A DNA stretch of 64,000 bases from Marasmius tenuissimus (taxonomy: Eukaryota > Basidiomycota > Agaricomycetes > Agaricales > Marasmiaceae), in the NCBI GenBank assembly GCA_029532415.1, contig JAQOTA010000053.1, positions 2,604,001 to 2,668,000 of the forward strand. Direction: 5' to 3'. The notes under the pieces were generated by a model. The model was not told where the DNA came from, searched no databases, and worked only from the letters and a program-made list of their open reading frames with translations. Numbering within the stretch: position 1 is the first letter of the stretch; each line of letters starts with the position of its first letter. The position numbers and the translations under genes are program-made. Positions 1-12,337 of this stretch are shown in pieces.

Positions 1-3000
1 CTGCGTATTGCTGTTGTTGCAGATAAGGCGCGGGCACCTGATACATCTCATGCTGGGGCTGGCGGTTTTGTAAACGAGGCTGTGAAACCCTATGATGGTG
101 CTGTTGCTGGGGCCTAGCATACGGCACTTGGGAATGAGGCCCCCGCTGAGCCCGAGGGTGAACTTTGTGACCCGTCAAAGGTGGTGGAGGGTGATAATGA
201 TTGTTCTGCGGGCCGTTCTGCTGGGGATGATACGGATAGTGCGCCACGGGAGAGGATTCCGTCGCAGGATACGCTGCAGAGTATTGACCCTGTGTCTGAG
301 GCTCCTCCGTGTACGGCGTCTCCTGGGAGTACTGGCTACTTTGATATGTTGGCTCCGAGTACTCGGTCGCCTGGTGGAGGTTCGAGTGAGAATGAGAGTG
401 TGGAAGGGCCGGCTTCTGGTCGGGAATGTGGGATGATCCGGCGACGGACCCGTGAGCGTACGGAGTAGACTGCGAGCCTTCAGAAAGCGAGCCATTTCGC
501 GAAGGGTAATGAGGCGTGGGATCGGGCTTGTAAGGGTACCTTTCTTCCATGTAATCTTGGGGACGCTGTTGGACCTGTTGAGCTGCATAAGCCTCCTGAG
601 AGTACTGCTGTTGCTTCTGTTGGTTTTGCAGCTCTTGCTCTTCCAGGTGGCGCTTCCGCTCCTGTTCCTCCAACTCCAGCTGCCGCTGCCGTTCCTCCTC
701 TTGCTGTTTGAATTGCAGCTGCTCTTGCTGCTGTTGCGCCTGTCGTGCTTCGTCTCGGGCCTTTTGAGCTAGCACCTCCTCTTGCGGCGTTTGCTGAGGT
801 TGCATCAGGGTCCGAGTGAAGACGGCACTGTCCATTTTGTAAGCACTCTGCAACTGAGCATTGATGGTGCCGTCAAAGCCATTGAGTTCGTTGACTAGGC
901 TGGGATGTACGCCGGCAAACGAAGGATTCGTCGTCGTGAAGCTCTGGTGAGGAGAGCCAGTCGGCGGCGACTGCGACCCTCGTGGAGTACTACTAGTTTT
1001 TGGAGTAGAAGAACCTCGACTCAGTGGGACAACTTTCGTGGTGACGGTGTGCGTCTTCCCTCCGAAAATAGACATTTCATCATCTACGTTGCTCTCAGAT
1101 GAAGGCTTGAGGATGTCGTTTGGGATGGGAGGCGGGACTCCTTTGCAGGTTTCGAAGAACACCTTCTGGGCTTTTGCTTGCAAGCGCCGAATAATGGGCT
1201 AATGCAGATGCGGTGTCAGATGCCCGCAGATATATGATTGCTACGCCAGCACACACCAGGAATTTAACAGCTCTTCCACCATGAGCTGCAGCTTTTTCGA
1301 AAAGGTCGCATGCTGACCGCACTTCCAACAACGCAGCTGGAGCGACTTTTGACTTAGACCCATGCAGGACCACGGATGACAACATGATCTAGAGATACAA
1401 CGGCAAGGTAAGTGCCAATGCTGGAACACCAGAAAGGATCGGCGTACTGTGGCTGAGAATGCATGCGTCCACAACACCCAGAACCGCGCAATCTGTTCGG
1501 GGAACATAGTGAACTGTTTCCTCACGGACCCAAGCAAGTCGCACGCGCTTCGGTAGCCAGCGAGGAAGGACGGTGCGTATTGGCTCTTGATCGGGTCCGC
1601 GGGGTTGCTTCGTATAGCATGCGTGAAGAAACACCGATGGATATACAGTAGAGCTGAAAAGGAATGAACAAACGCCGACATCATCTATTTATGTCACTTA
1701 CTGAGTTCCCGATAGTTGGTTGGCATGAAATGGCTCATGGTTTTCCCCAGTCCAACTCCCTCGGGCGGGGCACCCTGAGCGTATTTGGGAATGTCCATGT
1801 CTCGAACCTTGCGATCAAGCTCCAAGATGATTGAGTATTTGGGGGCCCGCGAAGTCAGAGTGCCTTGTACGACAGCAGAGACACATTCGGCTCCAAATCG
1901 CGCTTTCCAGAAGGGGACTAATATGATGGAAAATCATATGGCGTTAGGCATCAATGTGATAGAGAGTCAAGGTTTGAATAAGAATGGGTGATATAGGGTA
2001 AAAGCCGAACACCTCGAGGCGCGTAACACGAATGGGGGGTAGACTCACAGCTAGGCTCAGTACTTCCATCATCCGCTAGTGTCTGGTCCGGATCGGCAGG
2101 CAGCTCACAGTCAACGAAAGGCAACGAAAAGGTCGCCAGTCGTCCGGTGGCGAGACTCTGATTGCACAACTCGTTAATCCGACGCTAGTTCGCCCGCCAA
2201 ACACGGAACTCACCTGCCAACAGTCAGTAATAAACAGTTCCCAAAACAGGGCACGACGTTTCTGGACTTCCGCCGGCGATAACTTCCACCTTGCACAGTC
2301 CCGGTCTGTAACAATGCGTCTGAGGGAATGGCCGAATACACAATGTAATGATACTCACGCAAGCCAATCTTTGCGAGAATCCAAGAGTAAGTTTTGAGCA
2401 TCAAGAACGGGGGTAAGATACTCACACTTTGCGCCAACTTCGTTGCCATTCCCATGAGAGCCCACGTATTCTCGATACTATTCTCCCTACTTCTCAATCC
2501 CTCATAAATCCCCATGAGAGCTAGTGTTTGCACGGTCGCTACAGATGGCGGTCGATCCAGTACGCCTTCCAACGATAATGCCACCTTCGTGAGGTCGTAG
2601 TAGTGTTCGGCAAGTGCGTTATCTGGCGCAGCAGGCATCGTCATGTCGGTCAAAGCACCATAGCAGAAAATTATGAATAGTAATGCAAGATCATGTGCAC
2701 CACCAGAGTGCTTTCCGCTAATTGAATTGCTGGATGAGGAGGTCCCATCAGCCATCCCGATATCACTTGGGGGCATGGGATTCGTCGCGGGCGGAGAGAC
2801 TGAATTCATCGTGCCTATTCCCAGGCCAGGACCTCCCAAATGAGGTGTAGAGTTCATGGCACGATCTTGTCGTCCAGATAAACTCTCGGGAGGTAGTATC
2901 GACGGCGCTATTGAAGGTTTTGGGGCTTCAGGATACCACATCGGCAGCAATTCGTCGAATAGTTGGCGCCTTGTGACCGCACCAAAGAACCACGGGGCTT

Positions 3001-4171
3001 GTTCGAGATAGAGGTTGGAAAGCTTGTGTGCTTCTTGCCACTCCGGTAGGTAGTTATCCACGAGATAATCAATGTCAAAGGTTTGCTGGGTGGCTGGTAA
3101 GGGGAAGGAATGCGATAGATTTGTAAGCGAAGGGGGCAGCTCGTTACGTTCTTGCGGCCATTGATGTTGTGCTGAGGTAGATGGGTGGATGCCTAGACCG
3201 ATACCATTACTGGGCTGAGTAATTTGTGGAGTTATGCGGCTCGGGAGGGGTTCGGGAGAAGGAGTTTCGCCCTGTTCGCAGGAAGAGTTTTAAGTAATAC
3301 CAATGACAGTCAGCATCGAATGGGCACTGGAGAAGAGACTCGGCGTACAATGAGGATACTCTTTATTGTAAGACGGACGATGATGAAAAGTTAGAGAGCG
3401 CTAAATTGAGAAGTACACGAGTGCTGGAAACACGCACCTCTTGCCCAGCAGAGCGGCCGTAGAAAGTTGAAGCGCCATCGTCCCGTATGGCTAGAGTACC
3501 GAATGCATCTATGTATTGAGATTCCTCGGATTCCTCTTGCGGTTGTTCCAGCCCTTCAGGCTGATTTGAGCTCACCGCGGCGTGAAGCTCAATTATTGAC
3601 TTGATCTTGAGGGACTCGCGATCAAGAAGTGGATGAGGGTCAGCCGCTCCAGTCGAAGAGTGCAAGATTGTGAGAGCGTCTTCTAGGAGCCGTATACGAT
3701 CGCTCATCCGAGCTATTTTCTCGTGCAATTTCTCTGTATCGGCCAGCACGAACCTAGTATGCTTAGTAGTGAGGTATTGCTCAACTGGAAGAATGATAAG
3801 GACTCACCTCGTTCCCTGGCCCGTTATAAGGCTACCATTCGGACAGATAGCTGAGCACCCTCTCCGTTTGCAGCTGGACATGAGCCGGTTCAGTACGAGC
3901 ACGTCCCCTTCCTTTTCATGTGACCTCACCTTGAGCACGGAACGGTTTTGTCGCATTTCAGCTTCAGCCTTGAGATACATGAGCGATAGGCCAAAGCACC
4001 CTGAAGAGAGAGATACATACCGTCTACACTCGGCACAAGAAAGGGCGCCTACAGGGTCATACACTGAGCAACTAGTCCTGTCTGGGTGATCGAATACGGA
4101 CCTCTGGCGCGTTTTGCTTCCTTGTCCTGAGCCCTCTGGGCAGCAGGATCCTTGAGGGTTCCCTGCGGCAT
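1..4171 (-). CDS. Zn2Cys6 fungal transcription factor (3' end beyond window)
   Basis: Binuclear zinc cluster regulator, presumed nuclear and DNA-binding. Thirteen exons are rebuilt from the ATG at 4171; introns include 4049-4101, 3969-4020, 3874-3929, 3754-3807, 3272-3437, 2369-2425, 2306-2358, 2158-2213, 1918-2048, 1654-1700, 1389-1447 and 1199-1256. The zinc cluster is split over three exons and, once spliced, reads CAECRRLKLKCDK, then CSSCKRRGC, then a final Cys (six Cys). A coiled-coil-like linker (LADTEKLHEKIARM) follows, then the fungal_trans core with ALFWELFITDCWQSLATGR. The last exon (1-1198) carries IFGGKT and VHPSLVNELNGFDG, motifs I associate with agaricomycete members of this family, and a long Gln/Glu-rich tail still open at base 1. 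The visible part is about 1,100 residues. Target genes cannot be inferred. Confidence 0.88.
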
Positions 4172-5337
4172 AAAACAGCAAGAGAGAAAAGTGAAGAGAC
4201 CGCGAGAATAAGAGAGAAGGTGATGGTGAGATGTAAAGAGGAAACGTTAAGAAGTCACCCTCATCGTCGACACCACGGCGACCAAGAACTCGAGAAGGTA
4301 CCATCAGACGGGTATGGTAATACAGTACACTCCAAATCGGGGAATCCTCGGTCTCCCTCGGCGTGGAGAGTTCCGGGCACCGATTTTTTCCTTGCCTATT
4401 CCTTTCAATAATTCCCCGGGTCGCCGGACGCCAACTCGTCTCCAACAGCTCCCAACCTCAACCTTCAACCTGTTCATTATTTTTGAAGTGGGTCCGTAGA
4501 AAAACGTGTTTGACAGATATGATGCACTCGGTTGATTGATTCTCCCGGATTTTTGAAGTTTGGTGTCTGCAACCGGTGCGAGGGTGATCTCTGAACTTTA
4601 GTGAGCGCCCGTCTTCATTTACCCTTATCCAGGCCATGTTATTTTTTCCTTGAGATTCGACGGGAGGTAGGGATCTGATCTGGGAGCTTGTAAACCCGAA
4701 GATCCGCAAGCACATCTAATGATCTATTCGCATTCATTCACTCTTGGCACAGTTCTTCAGGCAGACTCGAAATAATCATTCAACCCCAGCGACGTTGAAG
4801 GCTGGCAGCAACCTAATCTTCCCCGGTGGCGATTTGGCAGCAACGACTACCAGGAGCTAACCTTGTAGCCATCCATTGTCAAGACTTTGCTTTTGTTTGC
4901 GGGGGAACTTGCTCCAGTCGGACATATCGACACCGAGGTTGCAGCACGTCGAAATTGAAATTCACAAGCTTCCCCAAGGAGACGAACTCAAAAGTCTCCA
5001 AGTCAAGTTCCCACAGCTCTCTCCGCTGACATGAATTCCATGACTCTGGTCCACTCCAGACTGAGACATTCCGGCGAAGGATCGATATTTTCTTTCGACT
5101 CAACTGCGGTGGCGTGCGGTGTGGTTCTTTGCTACAACTTGACAACTTCGAGGGTTCATAACCACCATACCCCTGCTGCTTCCTACTATCCATATGGAAA
5201 CAACGAATTCGGACTTCAAGGCACACAACATACCCATAAACGCATACTATAAGTACAGCCGTGAGGTACATACACAGTGTCCATCAGATCCAGGATACAA
5301 CAACGAACCTTAAAATACAGTCCTCAGCTTTGCCCTG
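4172..5337. other. Intergenic: promoter side of the zinc-cluster gene
   Basis: This spacer holds the 5' region of the zinc-cluster gene and the 3' flank of the oxidoreductase. Open frames of up to 130 codons exist (for example 4879-5271 minus), but none shows a recognisable domain or a convincing exon chain. A short minus-strand stretch near 4960-5020 (RELWELDLETFEF) resembles a Kelch-type blade, but it is too short to call. Confidence 0.5.
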
Positions 5338-7517
5338 TCATTTCTTCCCAAACCACTTCCAATGAGTCAATAGGAGATACAACCTGAAGCACAGTCTCGC
5401 AAACTTGTCCTGCCTTAGCTCCGGTGGGTACTCCGCGCCTAGTGAGTACGCCGCAGCGACGCCCGAAATCACCGCCAACTCGTGCGCGTTAACCAGCGTC
5501 CACGACCCAGCATAGGTCGTTCGACGTTTACCATTCAACAGAAACAACAAGGGGACAACAAAAAGGTAGTGTGTATAAGAGTGACACAGTTGGTGCCACC
5601 AATTCTCCTTGACTAAAGTAGGTCCAGGTTGAATAAACGGCGGTGATCAAACAACTATCAGGAAAACGTACTGATTTTGTCAGGCGAAATCTCGTTCCGC
5701 GACCATGTCTCCTCGTGTTCTTTATTAAGAAAGATAGTCTTTAGGGGAGGGAGGAAATGAGTGCGGCAAGCTCCCTAGTTTGTGAAAATTAATTACCTGG
5801 AAAACGTGCTGCTCTATCGGTGTGTCCTGCCAATATTGTAGCGATCAGAAGACCTTCTACACGCTGTGCGACAATGCACTTACCTTGCTCAGCTGGTATT
5901 GGAAAGCCGAACAGTCAAAACTCATTTCCAGCTTTCGGGAATCAGCCGGTGTTTGTTTGATGTAGTACATCCTGTAAGCAAATCAAGTTCCGTCAACTTT
6001 GTTCCGTTTTTGATAACTCGAATGTTGCGCACGGTTTGAAGGTTTCTTTCGCTTGCTCAACACGTTGAGTCTCGTCCCTGACGCCCCCAAGCTTCGATAC
6101 GGCCAGTTGATCGTTGAATTCCACTTCATACCACTTCTTCATGTATTCCACGTCCTGTAACTCGTGCTCAGAAATGTCCGATGTCCGTTCCGAGCAAAAT
6201 GCGGTAGACAACTTACGTTGTGTGTTACGGTGACATCGTCACTCCACTTTGCTGCCCCTAGAACCCTCTTCTCAATCCATCTAGCCTGCTTTCCCAGTAT
6301 CCTCTTGGCCGTATCCGACAAGACACAAAGCACGATCTCGTCGTAGTCTTCTTCGGCCTCATTCTCGCCGCTGCGTATGAGAACCTTAACGCCATGCTTC
6401 GAGCGCGAAAGGACTTGTACGACTTCCGTTGATAAACGAATATTAACGTTCTTTGCCCCGAGAGACGCCTTCCAATCTGAATATACTCGTGTGGCTTCGG
6501 GAAACACCACCATCGGAGGCAGATTGGAAGTGAGCATCTCGGGGTCGACGGGATACCCTAAATCAAATTGAGCCGTCGAGCTTTCAATGGACTATCGAGC
6601 CACCTACACATTCCGTACGTCGGAGAGGTGTAAAGACGCTCCATCATCACGGTAGGCAGGTTCGGTGTAGCGTTCCCGGTGCCTGGGAGTCAGAGCCTTA
6701 GAGCGGAACGAGGCGAACCGAACACGAGTAGATATACGGACCTAGAAATAGAGCCAAACTTCAAGGGAACACGATGTGAGATACATTCAGGAGGCACTCA
6801 TTCACGGGAGGCATTCTACCTTGGATAAATCATGCAATTGATGAACCTAAGCAGGCGGCCCTCGGATATGAGTCTTTCTAAACCCGATAGATGAAGTGAG
6901 GACTCACTCGTCGGAAAAGAAGAACATCTTCAAGCTGACTTTGATTGGGATGATTGCAAAGAAGAACTCAAACCATCGCATAACCTTGATAGCCCACGCG
7001 AAACGTTTGATTTCTTTCCTGTGCTTGTCAACGAGATTCGTCGGAAAGACATTGGTCCAGAACTGCAAGAATGTTTACACGGCTGGAGCACCAATAATCA
7101 TGAATGTTACCATACCGTTTCCCCTTTCCCGAAAGAAACCTGAAGATCCACACTATGCGTGCCTCAGCATTCTCTGAACGAGTCAAAGCGAGAGAGCTTA
7201 CGGGTGTGCATGATGTCCAACCTTCTCGAAAAAGTGGAACGTGTGATGGTAGATGTACGAGCCCCTAGATCGACAGTGAGAAATTGTGCTTGTCCGAGCC
7301 TAAATGATCTAACGTACCCTTGAACACCCTGGTTCAACCACTCCGCACCAAACTTTTCCTTGTCCAACGGTATTGAGAACATTTGGCCACCACAGTAATC
7401 TTGAGCTTCCACGAGTGTCACATCGAATTTCTCTGGATGTTGAGCGAGGGTGTCTGCACACGCCATTCCGGCAGCGCCCGCACCGACGACGAGGACACGT
7501 TTCTGTTTGGGAGCCAT
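5338..7517 (-). CDS. FAD/NAD(P)-binding oxidoreductase (amine oxidase-like)
   Basis: Flavin-dependent oxidoreductase of the Rossmann/amine-oxidase type; substrate unknown. The first exon starts at 7517 and gives VLVVGAGAAGMACADTLA, the GxGxxG dinucleotide-binding fold, followed by the acidic end of strand 2 (VTLVEAQDYCGGQ). Later exons give NQGVQGGSYIYHHTF across an intron near 7262-7315, then the substrate/FAD segment with NVNIRLSTEVVQVL and YDEIVLCVLSDTAKRILG (about 6139-6537). The C-terminal exon 5338-5550 contains RTTYAGSWTLVNAHELAVISG, resembling the usual closing FAD-contact motif. The stop is at 5338-5340. Exon joins checked by phase are clean in the 5' part; inner joins between 5550 and 6900 were read only approximately. 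The neighbours give no pathway hint. Confidence 0.82.
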
Positions 7518-7922
7518 GGTTCGGGCGAATTTGGACGAGATGGTTCATATTGTTGCCTTAAGTACCTCTCCTTCAGAATGTCTTTGTTCTGACGTCGTTC
7601 GTTATGATGCGGAGGCGGGATCGCCGATTCTAACCCTCCATGACTCTGTTTTGATTGGGTACTCGATTACCACAAGAATGTTATCCTGTATCGAGGGCCG
7701 GTAATCCGAGGTCCAAGGAGGCGAGAGCTGGAATACTATGTGTCGCACTCGACGCGATGGTGGTCGTAGGGGGGTGACCAACCTGGTAAATTGAGCGCCC
7801 GAGGGACTGAGGCTCTAGCGCCGGTAGATGTGTACACGGTCAATTACTTCAATAGTTATAGAGTTATAGAGTCTAAGATACGCTAGTCATGTAAGTATAT
7901 ACTGTAGGAAATCTACCACATA

Positions 7923-10061
7923 TCAGAGTCCCTTGCAGAGTAATTTCCCCCGGTTGACCTGCGCCTTGCACAATGTCAGCTCAGTCGGGACAGCCACCAA
8001 CGACGCCAGCAAGATTCCAGACGAGTCCGCAAAGCCAATTGAACCAATCTTAAACTCTCTTTCCTGTTTGATTCGCTCAGCGTCGTGGGCATCAGAACCA
8101 GGATCGGGCTGTTCTTCGTTGATTCGATAGAAAGTGTTCACGCTATAAACGGGTGACAATGATGAGCGACGGTGACGGTGAGATAGGCTGAACTCACTAT
8201 GCCAGTCCTCCGCAAATACCTTCCAAGCTTATCAGGGCAAATACGATCGTGATATTGGTAGCTTCGAACTCGTCAGCAGCGAACCCAACAGCTGATTCAT
8301 ATACCAATAGTGACAAGATGATGCCTTGAGCTATAGCCGGTAGCGGAAGAAGTTTCTCAGGTAGGGGAGGCAGTCCGAGGGAGATAGACGACCGAGAAAG
8401 GAAGACAGTTGTTTGGTACACAAGCTTGGAAAACGTCAATTTCAGAGATGTGAAGTAATGTGATAGAATACACACCTGCCAAAGAGGATAATAGTCGCGC
8501 ACGGAGTGGATGATCTTGCTCAGAAGCCAGTACTTTTCAGCCGGAGGTACGGGATATAATAGAGTCGGTGCTATACCCTGAACGGATAATCATCAGTACT
8601 GAGACTATTCATGAGGAGCTTGGTCTGACCTGGTTGATCGTGTACTCAAACTGTTATTAGTGGATGATAGTCAGCACCGGAGTGAAAATCGTGAATAGAG
8701 GACTCACGAGGTAAACACAGACTGGGGAAGGCAGTATTTCATATGAACAGATGCAGGATACGAGGGAAAAGGGTTGACATACACAAAGGCAGCATGTACT
8801 TAGCCAATAAAGGCTTTACCAAGCGCCACTTGTCACTAATCGACAATGCCGGGGCGGCTTTAAACTCAACAGGTAAACGGCCTTCCTCCGCTTCGTCGTC
8901 ATCATTGGTTGCAAGAGGCGTGTAAGGCATAGTCGACGAGCCCTCATTAACCGGTAGGGACGTGTATAGGAATGCATCGTTGGGAGGAAGGAGCAGGAAG
9001 AATGTGAGCGGGATGACCAGCGGCAGGACCTGAGGCAATGTCAGCTAAGCTCCTGTTCAACGAAAAGAATGACGGTATACATACCGACGATAAGCCCACA
9101 CCGACACGCACACCCAACCCACGGACTTCCCACCACAGAAAGGCGCCGACCAGCCCCGCAGCCCCGGTTCCTGAGGCAAAGTACCTAAAGTAGCGTGTTC
9201 AGCCTCACTCTTACTTGATGGCAGGAAACCAACCCAATGCAACGGCCAGCGATTGAAGTGGGTGCGTAAGTAGTGGAAAGTTGTAAAAACGTCAACTCTC
9301 CGAGACCTGCGACATGACAACATGTTGGATAAATAATGGTCTCACAGACACTGACGAGGGCACCTACCGGAGGAGAAGGAAGCCAGACATATTCCCAACA
9401 AACGTGCGTATAGGGAATCGAAGAACGCCACGACCTTGATTTGTCTATGTGGGTATTGAAAGCATCAGCCCGATTCAGATATCTCACTCACTAGCATTCC
9501 AATAGAGCTGAGCGAACAACATCCCAACAAACGCTTCGAGTATCGTATCCGTCCTTCAGAAGATATGGCCATCCAATCTTGGCAACTAAAGCAGGTGCGA
9601 TATTACAGAAAGCAATAATGCCCTTGGGAGTTGAAGGCGGCACCAGATCCAAGGCTGCTGATAGTATGATCACGTATAATACTGGACAGGTGGCAGTCAG
9701 CGTCAAACGTTCCCCATGTATTGACAGCAAACGCACCGTTGTTGATCAGTCCGAAGAGAAAGAACGAGAATCCCAATCTACGGAGCTTTGTCTTGTCGTC
9801 TATACCATCATCATACACAAGGCGTTCAGTTCTCAGGTTTCTACATGGACGAGCTCCAGACAGTCTATGCTCGGCTCAGTCGTCATACGCACCTGTAGCC
9901 GACGCATCTTGTAGTAGCCCTTGATCTAATGGTTCTGTTTCATCCTCTGAGGAACGAGACGCGGCGAAAGCGAGGTCGTGAACGGTGATTACCGGTTCTG
10001 AAGAGAGCCTGGGGTGCATCTCGTAGTGGTCATGGAGTGAATGTGAGTTGCGGCCATCCAT
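7923..10061 (-). CDS. btn1: CLN3/battenin-family lysosomal/vacuolar membrane protein, with apparent frameshift
   Basis: Fungal orthologue of human CLN3 (yeast BTN1), a polytopic vacuole/Golgi membrane protein involved in vacuolar pH and amino-acid homeostasis. The chain starts at 10061 with a short polar N-terminus, then LRRLGFSFFLFGLINN, VLYVIILSAALDLVPP, NIAPALVAKIGWPYLLK, GRIRYSKRLLGCCSLS, VVAFFDSLYARLLGICLASFSS, GLGELTFLQLSTTYAP, ASGTGAAGLVGAFLWWE and finally EFKIGSIGFADSSGILLASL near the C-terminus, all hallmark CLN3 segments. Stop at 7923-7925. The frame carrying WPYLLK (9491-9736) and the frame carrying GRIRY overlap at 9551-9556: one extra G would restore continuity, and no intron fits. 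It is either a sequencing or assembly indel or a recently broken allele. The rest looks under selection. Confidence 0.85.
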
Positions 10062-11033
10062 GGGCAGGGCAGCCTGGCGGGCACAGCCACGCGGACCTCA
10101 TCCCAACCGTGGCCGGATCGATATGTTGTCCCTTTTCGGACCGGGCACCCACTGCGCCTCACTGCCTCTCACTCACCAACCACCTTTTGCGAGGTACCTG
10201 CCAGTGCGAGGACGTCAAAAAACCTTCTAGAAACGCTCAGTAGCTCGAAACACCCTAATCACCTACCGTAGTGGAGAGTTCGATGTCTCCCGGAACGACG
10301 ATGTGAGAGGAATTGATTCCCTCAAGTACTGTTAAAGGCACTTTCGATATTCCGGACCTCATAACAGATACTAGTAGCGGTTGAGACAGTCGGCAAAACG
10401 GTGGTTATCCAGGTAGTTGCTACTGATTGAAGAGTCATACATGGTGACCTTTGGGCGTCTTGACTAGGCGAAATGAAGTATGAGACGTTTCCAGACAGGA
10501 CTACAGTATCCACTACTACGATATAATAGCTCAGGTGCGCCGTCGCCAATGGCAGTGACTACGAAGCTAAGGAGGATTGGGATGAAAATGCGATCAGGCA
10601 TCCCAGCCCCGACGTCCTGAAGGAGATGTCACTTTGTAGGCTTTCCGTCAGTGAACTTGCACAGCGGTGCAACCATGGATTCGGTTCAGTGCTAAACACG
10701 TTCTCAATTGAACTCTTCGACTGAACCATGGCTGCAATAGAGCGCTGGAAGGCCATTAACACCTCAGGTTCGTGCGAATGATCAAACCACAGTGAAGATC
10801 TCCAACCAATCCAGCCTACACTAGCGCTTTTCCGGGTGGACAAATCAGCTCAAGCACACAAAAGCAATTGTACGTGGTAGAAACGGTGGCCCATCTTACA
10901 ATGGGGTGGATGCAAAGATGCTATTGTTAGAATACTAACTTCTTCGAGGCTTCATATTCAGCCAAACATACAGTGTATAATTTATCCTAATAATACAATC
11001 AAGAGAGCTATGATAGGTATATAGGCGTCTACA
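10062..11033. other. Intergenic spacer, no supported gene
   Basis: Contains the upstream region of the battenin gene and the 3' flank of the Pro/Ser-rich gene. Two minus-strand open frames (10322-10549 and 10559-10843) have no recognisable motif, no linking splice sites I could defend and no family resemblance. Confidence 0.5.
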
Positions 11034-12337
11034 TCACGACACCGGTATAGGTGGTAGATCGCGCTCGACATTAGGTCGTGTTGGTAACGGAATCGTATAC
11101 GACCGAGTCGGCGCTTGTTGGCGGGTAGGGGGAGTGGGGAGTGGACGCGGCTTTTTACGCTGGACAGTGGTGTCAAGTGAAGGTGAAGACAAAGGAGCTT
11201 TTGGGATGGTTGTAGTTGTCGGAGGGGCCGACGCAGGATGAGCAGATGTTGGCTTTGCATCCAACGGCGTAGGGTCAGATTTTGTCGTTCGCTGAGATGG
11301 CAAAGATGCTGAGCGAGGGGGAGGCTGGGATAGGAGAGATGCTGAACGAGGTGGTGGTTGGGATAGAAGAGGCGCTGAACGAGGCGGGGGTGTCCGAACA
11401 GGCTCTTCCACAGAATGCACGGGTGAGCTTGATGACGACTCTTCGCGCGATAAGGGTTCCGGAGATGCTGGCCTGGAGTGAGGGTTTGGAAGCGGTGCTT
11501 CAACTTGCCCTACTGATGTCGCATCATGGTAACCATCGGTATGGCTCGGCCCTGAGGGGACAGGAGGGGAGTCCGGGAACTCCGCGTTCGAGCGCAAAGG
11601 TGAAGAAGATACCTCCCTCTCTATCAGAAGCACGCTGCCACCGTCAGAGCTACCATCTCCGAGATCTCCCTGCTCGTCCTCTTTCCCAACAACTCCTTCG
11701 AAAGTCAAATTAAATGTTGCCGGAGTCACAATCTCGAAGTAAGGCTCCCTTCCCTTGGCACTCGCAGAACCCGGAGATTTGGTATTCTTCACTAGGTTCC
11801 GGACGAGCCTTGTGCAGGGCACCGAAATGTTTGGTAGCCGCGTCGAGCGAACAGCTTCAACCGACTTGGCGAGATGTGGACAAGATGGTGAAGCCTTTAG
11901 TGCCTGACTCCGCGTCGTTGGTGTATTCCCCGAAGTGGCGGGATGTGACTTGCTTTTTGTCCTGCGCCTTGCTCCATCAAGATTAAGTCGGAAGGGAGTA
12001 TTGTGGGGAGATGTATGGGGGAACGGTGTTTCTTTGTGAGTTGAGTTAACAGCCGCCATCAGAAATGTAAAAATGTTCAACTTACGAAGTTCGGTGGTGT
12101 CGGATGATTGAGGCTTCAACTGGGGATTACCATACCCTCCACTCAAGGGCTCGAGGCACTCGGGACTGGCATCTTCAGAATTTGGAATTGTGTCCGCGTC
12201 GTAGACCACGCGACTGCCACGACCGAGAGGTGTAAGTTGCTGTTGGCTAATGTCAGGATGGACTATCAACCAGGAGACAAACATACACTGACAGGAAGTT
12301 GGGTGTGCCTCTCCATGTTTCGCATTGCTCTGGGCAT
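11034..12337 (-). CDS. Pro/Ser-rich low-complexity protein, function unknown
   Basis: Three exons: start at 12337 (MPRAMRNMERHTQLPVS; an alternative ATG lies at 12316), an intron of about 49 nt beginning GTATGT and ending CAACAG near 12242-12290, a second exon with RVVYDADTIPNSEDAS, an intron near 12038-12088 (GTAAGT...AAAG), and a long last exon to the stop at 11034. The protein is about 390 residues, mostly disordered. Near residues 270-310 an 11-residue unit is repeated three times (PPPRSASLLSQ type), and the end is proline-rich (PLPTPPTR, DLPPIPVS), as in SH3/WW ligands. I do not recognise a family. A scaffold or signalling adaptor role is only a guess from composition. Confidence 0.65.
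11283..11381 (-). repeat. Three tandem 33-bp coding repeats
   Basis: Within the Pro/Ser-rich gene three consecutive 33-nt units encode near-identical 11-residue blocks (PPPRSAPLLSQ, PPPRSASLLSQ, PPPRSASLPSQ). The units differ by a few bases, so the array is not brand new but probably still length-variable. Confidence 0.7.

Noticed and set aside
905..1102. ATG at 1075 (MSIFGGKT...) as the start of a separate Gln-rich gene
   Set aside because: The same frame continues upstream without a stop to the acceptor at 1199 and joins the zinc-cluster regulator in phase; FGGKT and VHPSL motifs are usual at the C-terminal side of that family.
1681..1920. Possible +1 slip in exon 10 of the zinc-cluster regulator
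   Set aside because: My base count is ambiguous around the T/C run near 1738-1750; the conserved reading continues on both sides, so no break is claimed.
4879..5271. 130-codon minus frame with a Kelch-like stretch
   Set aside because: Only one short blade-like segment (RELWELDLETFEF); no repeats or exons to build a Kelch protein.
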